Below, in pieces: positions 1 through 6,484 of a stretch of 12,171 bases of DNA. Position 1 is the stretch's first letter; each line of letters starts with the position of its first letter. This DNA is from an uncultured Pedobacter sp. (GTDB taxonomy: Bacteria; Bacteroidota; Bacteroidia; Sphingobacteriales; Sphingobacteriaceae). Position numbers and translations under genes: made by a program. The notes below the pieces were generated by a model. The model was not told the DNA's origin, did not search any database, and saw only the letters and a list, made by a program, of their open reading frames with translations. The stretch spans positions 1 through 12,171 of the forward strand of contig CAMLDJ010000160.1 of assembly GCA_946478755.1 (NCBI GenBank), written 5' to 3'.

Positions 1-53
1 CATATAAAACATTCGGTTCCTGACCCAAATATTCCACTGGTTAATCTTGCCAT
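1..53 (-). CDS. possible 5' end of a minus-strand gene, cut by window edge
   Basis: A minus-strand ATG at 53-51 opens a frame that stays open to the window edge: 17 codons reading MARLTSGIFGSGTECFI. No ribosome-binding site is visible upstream, which is common in Bacteroidota. The first ten residues (MA-basic-hydrophobic-x-x-GI-x-G) resemble the opening of small Bacteroidota proteins of the DUF6266 type, but the following residues do not continue that pattern, and a 17-codon stretch can be open by chance. Treat it as a candidate only. Confidence 0.2.
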   Translation of the reverse strand, partial: MARLTSGIFGSGTECFI

Positions 54-533
54 GATTTAGATGATCAATTAAATTGATTTTTTTCGGCCTGTTATTGGCG
101 CGGACAGGGTTGCATGAACAACATCTCCCCTTAGTCTAATTCTGAATCCTGTTTATTCGCCATTCCCCGAAGCCGACCCGAATGAAACCCGAACAAGGTG
201 CCTTATTATGGCGGCTTATCTACAGGCCTGAACAAAGCCGTCTGCCATACCACACATCGGTTCGAAATCCATGCTACCTTCGTTTTACGATGTAATTGTT
301 TAGGTGTCATAACCCCAATGTAGCATCAATAAAAATGTAGCTATGCGTTTTATGCGTATGTCGGCAGCTTTAGCATGAAACCACCTGATAAACTCATTTA
401 ACGCGCAGCACATGACACGAAAATTACCTATTCGTAATAAAATTTTTTACTTGCTGCCTTGTAGGTCCCGGCTCATAGTAGTTTTCCGAATATCCTTTTG
501 AGGAAACCTAATTTATAGTGGAGACTAATTGAC
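54..533. other. gene-free stretch, possible decayed or repeated element
   Basis: No convincing gene is present. On the minus strand several short frames lie end to end: 37 codons at 413-300, 34 codons at 310-206 (overlapping the first by 11 bases in another frame) and 18 codons at 272-216. Stops interrupt every frame, as expected of either a broken gene or non-coding DNA. The part around 208-248 can fold well (listed separately). ATGCTAC at 271-277 is complementary to GTAGCAT at 320-326, and CATGCTA at 270-276 to TAGCATG at 371-377. At 64-78 there is a 15-base AT-rich palindrome (ATCAATT-A-AATTGAT) running into seven T. I do not recognise the element. Confidence 0.4.
208..248. repeat. interrupted inverted repeat / hairpin with palindromic loop
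   Basis: ATGGC (208-212) and GGCTT (213-217) on the left are complementary to AAGCC (235-239) and GCCAT (244-248) on the right. This gives two 5-bp stems separated by a 4-base bulge (GTCT, 240-243). The 17-base loop carries the self-complementary octamer CAGGCCTG (223-230). No T run follows, so it does not look like a terminator. It could be part of a structured RNA or the remnant of an element end; its function is unknown. Confidence 0.4.
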
Positions 534-564
534 ATTGTAACGGTATATTAATACCTTATGTTTG
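534..564 (+). promoter_or_regulatory. Bacteroidota-type promoter, distal promoter of phosphoesterase gene
   Basis: ATTG (534-537), a 19-base spacer, and a perfect TAnnTTTG box TATGTTTG (557-564). This matches the Bacteroidota primary sigma factor consensus (TTTG-N19-TAnnTTTG) except for one base in the -33 box. Transcription would start near 570, leaving an untranslated leader of about 175 bases. The spacer contains the inverted repeat GGTAT-ATTA-ATACC (542-555), placed where a repressor could block polymerase. Confidence 0.5.
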
Positions 565-680
565 TAAGATAAATTGGAATTTTGAGTACGATTGAAAAGT
601 ACTTAGGGAATTAAGTGATGTGAAATGAAAGTAACAGGATAAGCTCAGCTCTTTTAACACTTTCCTTAATTGACGTTTTT

Positions 681-712
681 TTTGACAAACCTTACAAGCA
701 TGATTATATTTA
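681..712 (+). promoter_or_regulatory. second promoter-like site, proximal to phosphoesterase gene
   Basis: TTTG (681-684), a 20-base spacer, and TATATTTA (705-712), seven of eight matches to TAnnTTTG with the three T in place. The spacer is one base longer than usual. A start near 718-720 would put the ATG at 746 about 27 bases downstream. The surrounding DNA is very A/T rich, so chance similarity is possible. Confidence 0.35.
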
Positions 713-745
713 TTTTTTTTATTGAATCTTAAACAAGAAAACGGA

Positions 746-2092
746 ATGCATTTACAACGATTTTTTTATATTTTTCTTATCATTTTGGGGATCAGCAGTT
801 GCGGGATCAACAAAAAAGTGCAACAACAGGAAATCTCATTTGATGAAGGTATCCGGAAGATTAACCACGTGGTGGTTATCTATATGGAAAACCACAGTTT
901 CGATAATTTGTATGGAGAGTTTAAAGGAGCAAATGGCATAGAAAATGCTAAAAAACGCAACTTTATACAGGTTGACAAGGATGGAAAACCTTATCAGTAC
1001 CTTCCCGAGATTCCGCGAAACAACTCTTTTCCAACCAATCTGCCAAATGAACCTTTTAATATAGATCAGTATGTTCCGTCCGACAAAAAAACGCCTGATG
1101 TTACCCATATGTTTTACCATAACCAGTTGCAAATTAACGGAGGAAAGATGGATAAGTTTGCGGCATATAATAATTCCAAAGGGCTGGCAATGGGCTATTA
1201 TAGTACTGAAAAACTACCCCTGTTTCCGATAGCTCAAAAATACACACTGTGTGATAATTTTTTTCAAAGTGTATTTGGTGGTTCCTACTTTAACCACGTT
1301 TACCTGATTTCTGCCGCCGCGCCAGTTTGGCCGGATGCCCCGGAATCATTGATCGCGAAAGTCGATGCCGATGGAAAAATGATAAAGGATGGCAAAGTTA
1401 CTCCAGACGGTTATGTGATCAACCATATTCTTTCACGAAACAAACCTTACCCTCCCAAATCGGATACTTCCAAATTATTGCCATCCCAAACGATGCCGAC
1501 TATTGGCGACAGGCTGAGCGAAAAAAATATATCCTGGGCATGGTATTCGGAGGGATGGGATGATGCGGTAGCCGGAAAGAAAAATAATTTTGCTTATAAC
1601 CATGAACCTTTCCTGTATTTTGCCAGGTATGAGGAAGGGACAGAAGGCCGGAAACACATGAAAGACCAAAATGATTTCATTAAAGCAGCGAAAGCAGGTA
1701 CGCTTCCCAGCGTTTCTTTTGTGAAACCCGGTGGCGGAAATGACGAACATCCGGGCGGTTCTGATGTATATTCTTCAGAACAACTGGCTGTAAACCTGAT
1801 CAATGCCGTATTAGAGGGACCCAATGCTAAGGATGCATTGGTTATCCTAACCTACGATGAGTTTGGAGGTTTTTATGATCATGTAAACCCACCGGTTATC
1901 GACAGATGGGGTCCTGGGAGCCGTATTCCAGCAATTGTCATCGGCCCATTTGCCAAAAAAGGCATCGTAGACCACACGCAATATGAGACCGTCAGCATTC
2001 TTTCTTTTATCGAGCATAGATGGGGAATAGAACCATTGGCTGAACGGGATAAAAATGCGAACCCATTCAGGAATGCGCTTGTATTTAAGTAA
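746..2092 (+). CDS. phosphoesterase family lipoprotein (phospholipase C / AcpA-type acid phosphatase)
   Basis: This is a predicted secreted phosphoesterase of the phospholipase C / AcpA acid phosphatase family (alkaline-phosphatase fold), which hydrolyses phosphate esters at the cell surface. Residues 1-18 form a lipoprotein signal peptide ending in I-S-S with Cys19 as the lipidation site. Family motifs follow in order: ENHSFDN (48-54), CDNFFQSVFGG (from 169), EHPGGSD (334-340), TYDEFGGFYDHV (369-380), GPGSRIPAIVIGPF (389-402), and DHT then EHRWG (409-427). The Glu/Asn of the first motif and the Asp, Glu and His of the later ones are expected metal and active-site residues. The length, 448 residues, is typical. 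The frame also opens at a TTG at 722, but the ATG at 746 is preferred because it starts directly at the signal peptide and leaves room for a leader. The cytochrome peroxidase gene follows after 30 bases, probably in the same transcript. The exact substrate cannot be told from sequence. Confidence 0.88.
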   Translation: MHLQRFFYIFLIILGISSCGINKKVQQQEISFDEGIRKINHVVVIYMENHSFDNLYGEFKGANGIENAKKRNFIQVDKDGKPYQYLPEIPRNNSFPTNLPNEPFNIDQYVPSDKKTPDVTHMFYHNQLQINGGKMDKFAAYNNSKGLAMGYYSTEKLPLFPIAQKYTLCDNFFQSVFGGSYFNHVYLISAAAPVWPDAPESLIAKVDADGKMIKDGKVTPDGYVINHILSRNKPYPPKSDTSKLLPSQTMPTIGDRLSEKNISWAWYSEGWDDAVAGKKNNFAYNHEPFLYFARYEEGTEGRKHMKDQNDFIKAAKAGTLPSVSFVKPGGGNDEHPGGSDVYSSEQLAVNLINAVLEGPNAKDALVILTYDEFGGFYDHVNPPVIDRWGPGSRIPAIVIGPFAKKGIVDHTQYETVSILSFIEHRWGIEPLAERDKNANPFRNALVFK

Positions 2093-2105
2093 ATTACGGT
2101 TAATC

Positions 2106-2114
2106 GGGAGGAGG
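2106..2114 (+). promoter_or_regulatory. strong Shine-Dalgarno sequence of the cytochrome peroxidase gene
   Basis: GGGAGGAGG lies 8 bases before the ATG at 2123 and contains a full AGGAGG core (2109-2114). Such sites are uncommon in Bacteroidota. It supports the start at 2123. An out-of-frame ATG at 2118 would give only eight codons and would sit too close to the site. Confidence 0.65.
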
Positions 2115-2122
2115 AATATGAT

Positions 2123-3964
2123 ATGTATAAGCAGATTGGAATAGTAGCAATTCTATTTACAGGGCTATTTATTGTAAGCTTTACCTCCGTTAATTCAAAT
2201 GATACAAAAGAAATAGAAGCCAGTCCGCGTGAACGAAACATTCAACAAGAAGTTTTAAGTCAAATCGCATCCTTCCAGGATTATGTAAAAGACACCTTAC
2301 TTTTTGAGGTTAGTAAAGATAAGGTTGACGAACAAAGCGTTCAGCAAGCTTTCCTAAAATCAAGATTGCTGTTTAAAAGATTTGAATGGGCGGCGACATA
2401 TTTTACTGCCGATCTGACTAAGAGATTAAATGGCCCTCCTGTACAAGAGATCGAGAATGCTGATTTATTAGACTCTTCTTTAACCCGTGCTGTTGAACCA
2501 ATGGGGTTGCAGGTGATGGAGCAATTTATCTTTCCGAGATACGATACTGCGGGGAAAAAAGAGCTGATCAACGAAACCAGGCATTTAATAAAAAATACAG
2601 CGTATCTGATTTCTTATTTTGCTGATCATCAGCTTGCAGATTGGCGAATATTGGATGCGGCCAAGCTGGAGGTATTCAGGGTAATTGCTTTAGGAATTAC
2701 CGGATATGACAATGCGCTTTCTTTAAATGCTATGGAAGAATCATCCGTATCTTTAAAAAGCCTGCGGGACGTCCTTTGTTTCTATGTAGATAAAAAGAAA
2801 AAAACCACGTTAATGCAGGATCTGAATGCCTCCATAGCTTATCTGAATCATCATCCTAATTTTAACTCATTCGACAGAGCGGCATTTATTACAAGCTTCG
2901 GAAATAAGATCAGTACCGGAATAGCACAATTGGAGCAGGATTTACCGGGGCGTAAAATTAAATATAACCGAATGCTTAGGCAGGAAGTAAGAACATTGTT
3001 TGATTCCGATGCATTTAATGTAGATGCATTTTCTCCTGGTCCTGAATATCATATTACAGATGCTAAAGTGGAGTTGGGTAAAAGACTTTTTTATGATGAA
3101 TCCTTATCCGGTACCGGTACAAGAAGTTGTGCTTCCTGCCACAATCCTGATTTGGCTTTTACGGATGGACTGGCTAAGCCTGCAGATATTCATGTTCCCG
3201 AAAAACTGCTGACAAGAAATGTACCTACGTTACTCAACGCGGCTTTACAGTCAAATTATTTCTATGATATGAGGGCGTTAATGTTGGAGGATCAGGTGCG
3301 TGATGTAATCAGTAACAAGCAGGAGATGGACGGTTCGATTGATGCGATCATAAAATATGTGTCTGCAGATAAATCATATCGGTCGTTATTCGCGAGGGCT
3401 TTTTCTGCAAAGACTGAAAAAGGAATCAACCCGGATCAGGTAACGAATGCCCTGGCTTCCTATATTCGTAGCTTAACAAAACTCAATAGCCGGTTTGACG
3501 AGTATATGGGCGGTAAGGAAGATGCCTTGTCAAAGCAGGAATTGAAAGGTTTTAATTTATTTATGGGGAAAGCGAAATGTGCCACTTGTCATTTTGCTCC
3601 TTTGTTTAATGGAGTTACCCCCCCTAAGTACGTGGAGAGCGAAACGGAAGTGCTGGGGGTTCCTGTGTCCCAGGCAAATGCTACGCTGGATCCGGATTTG
3701 GGTTATTATGGCGTGATTGGTGTTGATTCCTATAAACATGCTTTCAAGATTCCCACCATCAGGAATATCAATAAAACTGCGCCTTATATGCACAATGGAG
3801 CATATCGGACTTTAGACGAGGTCATGGAATTTTATAATAACGGGGGAGCTGCGGGCTTAGGGATAAATCTTCCTAATCAAACGCTTGCTGAAGATAGTCT
3901 TCATCTCACTGAAAAAGAAAAAGCGGATATCGTTGTTTTTATGGAGAGTTTAGAAAGCAAGTAA
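2123..3964 (+). CDS. di-heme cytochrome c peroxidase family protein with N-terminal helical extension
   Basis: This protein belongs to the bacterial di-heme cytochrome c peroxidase / MauG family and is exported to the periplasm. Members reduce hydrogen peroxide with electrons from small cytochromes or quinols, or carry out related oxidations. Residues 4-22 are a hydrophobic signal or anchor segment without a lipobox. Residues about 35-290 form a helix-rich extension absent from the classic enzymes; the stretch around RLNGPPVQEIENAD (101-114) is reminiscent of imelysin-like N-terminal regions in other Bacteroidota peroxidases, from memory only. The catalytic part (about 305-613) has two heme-binding motifs, CASCH (336-340) and CATCH (486-490), and a late PYMHNGAYRTLDEVMEFY segment (554-571) whose Met556 is a candidate axial ligand. 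At 613 residues it is nearly twice the usual 320-350. It probably shares a transcript with the upstream phosphoesterase. Family assignment is firm; the physiological substrate is not known. Confidence 0.9.
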   Translation: MYKQIGIVAILFTGLFIVSFTSVNSNDTKEIEASPRERNIQQEVLSQIASFQDYVKDTLLFEVSKDKVDEQSVQQAFLKSRLLFKRFEWAATYFTADLTKRLNGPPVQEIENADLLDSSLTRAVEPMGLQVMEQFIFPRYDTAGKKELINETRHLIKNTAYLISYFADHQLADWRILDAAKLEVFRVIALGITGYDNALSLNAMEESSVSLKSLRDVLCFYVDKKKKTTLMQDLNASIAYLNHHPNFNSFDRAAFITSFGNKISTGIAQLEQDLPGRKIKYNRMLRQEVRTLFDSDAFNVDAFSPGPEYHITDAKVELGKRLFYDESLSGTGTRSCASCHNPDLAFTDGLAKPADIHVPEKLLTRNVPTLLNAALQSNYFYDMRALMLEDQVRDVISNKQEMDGSIDAIIKYVSADKSYRSLFARAFSAKTEKGINPDQVTNALASYIRSLTKLNSRFDEYMGGKEDALSKQELKGFNLFMGKAKCATCHFAPLFNGVTPPKYVESETEVLGVPVSQANATLDPDLGYYGVIGVDSYKHAFKIPTIRNINKTAPYMHNGAYRTLDEVMEFYNNGGAAGLGINLPNQTLAEDSLHLTEKEKADIVVFMESLESK

Positions 3965-4306
3965 GGTTTATAGACCCCCGGATTCGATAGTAGAACGGGA
4001 ATGGACACACCAGTACCTAAACAGCAGTTGCTATAAACGTGAGTCAAAGATGATGTAATTTCCTATCCTTGTATTCCTTGTTAGTATTTATTGCAGCCAG
4101 TTCAGTTTCAAGGTAAATGATATACTATTCCTGAGGTCTTCAATTTCTAATTTACCAAAAAAGAAATGTTCTCAGGTACATTCTGGATACAATGAATCCA
4201 GAGGAAAAACCGAAATAATAACGCAATCAAAGTTCCGTAAGGAAAGACAAGGCTTTTTTATGTGTTTCAAGTACATTATCCCATATTTGTAATTTGAAAT
4301 ACCTTT
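3965..4306. other. intergenic stretch with one perfect hairpin, no gene seen
   Basis: No open frame with coding character was found. A perfect 7-bp hairpin lies at 4182-4202 (TCTGGAT, loop ACAATGA, ATCCAGA). No T run follows it, so it is not an obvious terminator for the peroxidase gene. A weak TTCC-GTAA-GGAA hairpin (about 4233-4244) is followed a few bases later by CTTTTTT (4253-4259). A candidate promoter for the next gene lies at its right end. Confidence 0.45.
4259..4289 (+). promoter_or_regulatory. weak Bacteroidota-type promoter candidate for the HAD gene
   Basis: TATG (4259-4262), a 19-base spacer and CATATTTG (4282-4289). The spacing is right but each box has one mismatch to TTTG and TAnnTTTG. 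Transcription from here would start about 10 bases before the ATG at 4307, giving a very short leader. Confidence 0.3.
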
Positions 4307-4942
4307 ATGCAGGAAATAAAAAATATCATATTCGATTACGGGAATGTAATTTTCGAAATAGACTTTAAAAGAACTCAGGAGGCACTGACCCAACTCGGCA
4401 TCAAAAATAGTACGGAGTTCTTTGCACACAAAAGTCATCATCATCTCTTTAATGACTTCGAAACTGCGGCGATCAGCCCTGCAGAATTCAGAACTGGCAT
4501 CCGCGAGGCAGCTGGCAATAACGATCTAACGGACGAGGAAATTGATGCCGCCTGGAACAGTTTACTGATTGGGGTTCCACCAGGAATCCATGATGTATTA
4601 CTTAAAGTAAAGCAAAAATATCGCACCTTTCTCCTAAGCAACAACAATGAAACACATTACATCTATATAACGGAGTACCTGAAAAAGGAATTCAACATGG
4701 ATGATAACAGTAGTTTATTTGAAAAGGCCTATTATTCACAGCACATGTTTTTACGCAAGCCTAATGTGGAGATATTTGAGCAGGTAATCCGGGAAAATGG
4801 GCTTAACCCGGCTGAAACGTTATTTATTGACGATAGTCCGCAGCACATTGAAGGCGCCAGGCAAGCAGGATTAAACACGATCCTGATGACCAGGCATCCG
4901 AGAGACCTGGAGCAGGTATTGATTGATCATCACATCCTGTAA
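4307..4942 (+). CDS. HAD-superfamily phosphatase, YihX-like
   Basis: This is a cytoplasmic haloacid dehalogenase-type hydrolase of subfamily IA. Motif I is FDYGNV (9-14) with nucleophile Asp10; the usual second Asp two residues later is Gly12, as in the DxGN-type motif of E. coli YihX, a glucose-1-phosphate phosphatase. Motif II is LLSNNN (109-114, Ser111), motif III is the Lys of RKP (Lys151), and motif IV is FIDDS (173-177) with Asp175 and Asp176. A helical cap domain occupies roughly residues 18-90. At 211 residues it has the normal family length. It stands alone, convergent with the proline dehydrogenase gene. Sugar phosphates are plausible substrates by analogy with YihX, but specificity in this family is poorly predictable. 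Confidence 0.85.
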   Translation: MQEIKNIIFDYGNVIFEIDFKRTQEALTQLGIKNSTEFFAHKSHHHLFNDFETAAISPAEFRTGIREAAGNNDLTDEEIDAAWNSLLIGVPPGIHDVLLKVKQKYRTFLLSNNNETHYIYITEYLKKEFNMDDNSSLFEKAYYSQHMFLRKPNVEIFEQVIRENGLNPAETLFIDDSPQHIEGARQAGLNTILMTRHPRDLEQVLIDHHIL

Positions 4943-4946
4943 CCGA

Positions 4947-4995
4947 ATGATACCGAAATAGCGTCCATCTATATCGGTATCATCCTAACCTTTTT
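4947..4995 (+). terminator. long hairpin terminator between convergent genes
   Basis: ATGATACCGA (4947-4956) pairs perfectly with TCGGTATCAT (4974-4983). Inside, after one A-A mismatch, ATAG (4958-4961) pairs with CTAT (4969-4972), leaving the 7-base loop CGTCCAT. Five T follow on the plus strand (4991-4995) after a 7-base gap. The hairpin starts five bases after the HAD stop codon. Read on the minus strand it lies just beyond the proline dehydrogenase stop but lacks a T run, so it could act in both directions with unequal strength. Confidence 0.55.
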
Positions 4996-4997
4996 AA

Positions 4998-6182
4998 CTA
5001 TATTTTTCTGCGTTGTTTTTCCTTCATGATCAAATCCAGTTCCCTGTTGGTTTGCCCGGCGATGGAAGTGTTTTCCTGTGCCCTTCTGAATAAATAGGGC
5101 ATAACCGCTTTTATAGGCCCGTATGGCACATATTTAGCTACATTATAGCCTGCGTCAGACAAGTTAAAACTTAGATTATCACTCATTCCCAATAACTGGG
5201 AAAAATATACATGGGGATGATCATGAGCTATTTTATGCTCATCCAGCAGCTCTGCAAGCAAACGGCAGCTCTCCTCATTATGTGTTCCACAAACGAAAGC
5301 AATCTCGTCAATATGATCCATGCAGTAATTTAAAGAAGCATCATAATCCCGGTCTGATGCCGCCTTATCTGGTTGTATAGGCGATGGATAGCCCATCTCC
5401 TCTGCCCTTTTCCGTTCCTTCTCCATATAGGCGCCCCGTACCATTTTCACCCCTAAAATGAAACCTGTGGCTTTTGCGATCAGGTGATCTGCCTTCATAT
5501 CTGCCAGCTTATCGTGACGGTACATCTGGTAGGTGTTGTAAACAATAATGCGCTCCTTATTAAACAAACGCATCATATCCAGGGCCAACTCATCAATAGT
5601 GTCCTGTATCCACGTTTCTTCCGCATCAATCATAACAGGTACATTTCTATTGAAAGCCATTCTGCAGATCTTTTCGCAACGCTGTTTCACCTTTTTAAAC
5701 TCTGCTGCCTCTGTTGCGTTCAATTCTTCTTTGGCATCTAGTTTTTCCAGTAAGCCAAAGCGACCGATCCCGGTAACTTTAAAAACAGTAATCGGAATTC
5801 GTGGGTCGCCAGCAGCCCTTTCAATAGTTCTTATGATCTCCTCACAGGTAAAATCGAACACAGCTTCTTCATCTTCCCCTTCAACCGAATAATCTAAAAT
5901 AGTCCCCACCTTGCATGAAGCCAGCTGCTGAATGGTTTCCTCACATTCCGCTATGGTCTCCCCGCCACAGAAGTGTTTAAATATCGTGGCTTTGATCAGC
6001 CCTTTAATGGGCAGACCAATATGAAGAAGAAAATTAGTGACAGGAGGGCCTACCTTTGTCAGGAAATTACTGCTGATCAGCTTAAATAACCAATATGCAG
6101 CGTCTAATGCGGAATTTGATTTATGGCGGAAAGCAATTTCCGTATCATCGAAATTCAATGATTCCTTGGTGGAGATTTCCAT
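4998..6182 (-). CDS. proline dehydrogenase (standalone, FAD-dependent)
   Basis: The enzyme oxidises L-proline to delta-1-pyrroline-5-carboxylate, using FAD and passing electrons to the membrane quinone pool; it is the first step of proline breakdown. It is the single-function form related to the mitochondrial enzyme, with no fused P5C dehydrogenase as in PutA. Motifs include VKMVRGAYMEKER (245-257, Lys246 and Arg249), CGTHNEES (298-305), FSQLLGMSDNL (327-337), YVPYGP (351-356) and RRAQENTSIAGQ (366-377). The paired Arg366/Arg367 is the expected proline-carboxylate binding pair. The length of 394 residues is normal for this type. The minus-strand ATG is at 6182. A perfect TAnnTTTG box lies about 30 bases upstream. 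P5C dehydrogenase is not in the window. It is divergent from the S4-aroB unit. Confidence 0.93.
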   Translation of the reverse strand: MEISTKESLNFDDTEIAFRHKSNSALDAAYWLFKLISSNFLTKVGPPVTNFLLHIGLPIKGLIKATIFKHFCGGETIAECEETIQQLASCKVGTILDYSVEGEDEEAVFDFTCEEIIRTIERAAGDPRIPITVFKVTGIGRFGLLEKLDAKEELNATEAAEFKKVKQRCEKICRMAFNRNVPVMIDAEETWIQDTIDELALDMMRLFNKERIIVYNTYQMYRHDKLADMKADHLIAKATGFILGVKMVRGAYMEKERKRAEEMGYPSPIQPDKAASDRDYDASLNYCMDHIDEIAFVCGTHNEESCRLLAELLDEHKIAHDHPHVYFSQLLGMSDNLSFNLSDAGYNVAKYVPYGPIKAVMPYLFRRAQENTSIAGQTNRELDLIMKEKQRRKI

Positions 6183-6211
6183 TTACGAATGTCAGTTAGT
6201 TGTTTTGTATG

Positions 6212-6219
6212 CAAAAGTA
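6212..6219 (-). promoter_or_regulatory. -7 promoter box of the proline dehydrogenase gene
   Basis: Read on the minus strand the sequence is TACTTTTG, a perfect TAnnTTTG box. It would start transcription near 6205, some 23 bases before the start codon. No good -33 box is found at 19 bases; the nearest TTTA is 22 bases away. The promoter may therefore be weak or need an activator. Confidence 0.4.
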
Positions 6220-6262
6220 TAAATTCCGCTGCTATTGGTGGTAAACACTTTATAATTAATTG

Positions 6263-6270
6263 TAAGTTTG
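6263..6270 (+). promoter_or_regulatory. -7 promoter box of the S4-aroB unit, nearly leaderless
   Basis: TAAGTTTG is a perfect TAnnTTTG box ending only 7 bases before the ATG at 6278. A normal start distance would put the first base of the mRNA at or within a few bases of the start codon. The position 19 bases upstream reads GGTA, so there is no -33 match. Confidence 0.4.
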
Positions 6271-6277
6271 CCTTGCG

Positions 6278-6484
6278 ATGATAAAATTTAAACTGGAAGG
6301 CGAATTTATTCCCCTTATTCAATTATTAAAAGCAACCGGACTGGTGCAAAGCGGCGGTGAGGCGCAGACTGTTGTGGAAGATGGTCTGGTAAAGTACAAT
6401 GGAAAAGTTGACTACCGTAAGCGGCTAAAAGTTCGCGTGGGCGATGTCATTGATTTTATGTCACAAAAAATAACCGTAATTTAA
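6278..6484 (+). CDS. small S4-domain RNA-binding protein (YbcJ-like)
   Basis: A 68-residue protein consisting of one S4 domain, the RNA-binding fold also found in ribosomal protein S4 and pseudouridine synthases. The core pattern is present: hydrophobic start FIPLIQLLKATGL (10-22), SGGEAQ (25-30), a VxxGLVKYNGKV stretch (33-44), then the basic RKRLKVRVGDVI (47-58). It closely resembles E. coli YbcJ in length and motif order. The target RNA is unknown. Its TAA stop overlaps the aroB ATG by one base (TAATG), so the two are very likely translationally coupled. Confidence 0.87.
   Translation: MIKFKLEGEFIPLIQLLKATGLVQSGGEAQTVVEDGLVKYNGKVDYRKRLKVRVGDVIDFMSQKITVI

Noticed and set aside
251..280. 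GGTTCGAAATCC resembling a tRNA T-arm
   Set aside because: The flanking bases do not form the 5-bp T stem, and no acceptor or anticodon arm is found on either strand.
461..475. GTCCCGG near 467 similar to the attenuator 5' arm
   Set aside because: No complementary GCCGGGA partner or T run is nearby, so it is a chance match.
722..745. TTG start of the phosphoesterase 8 codons earlier
   Set aside because: The ATG at 746 begins directly with a proper lipoprotein signal peptide. The TTG would add a polar stretch before it and would lie almost at the proximal transcript start.
4172..4444. 90-codon minus-strand frame overlapping the start of the HAD gene
   Set aside because: Half of it is antisense to a clear HAD gene and the protein shows no recognisable motif; treated as a shadow frame.
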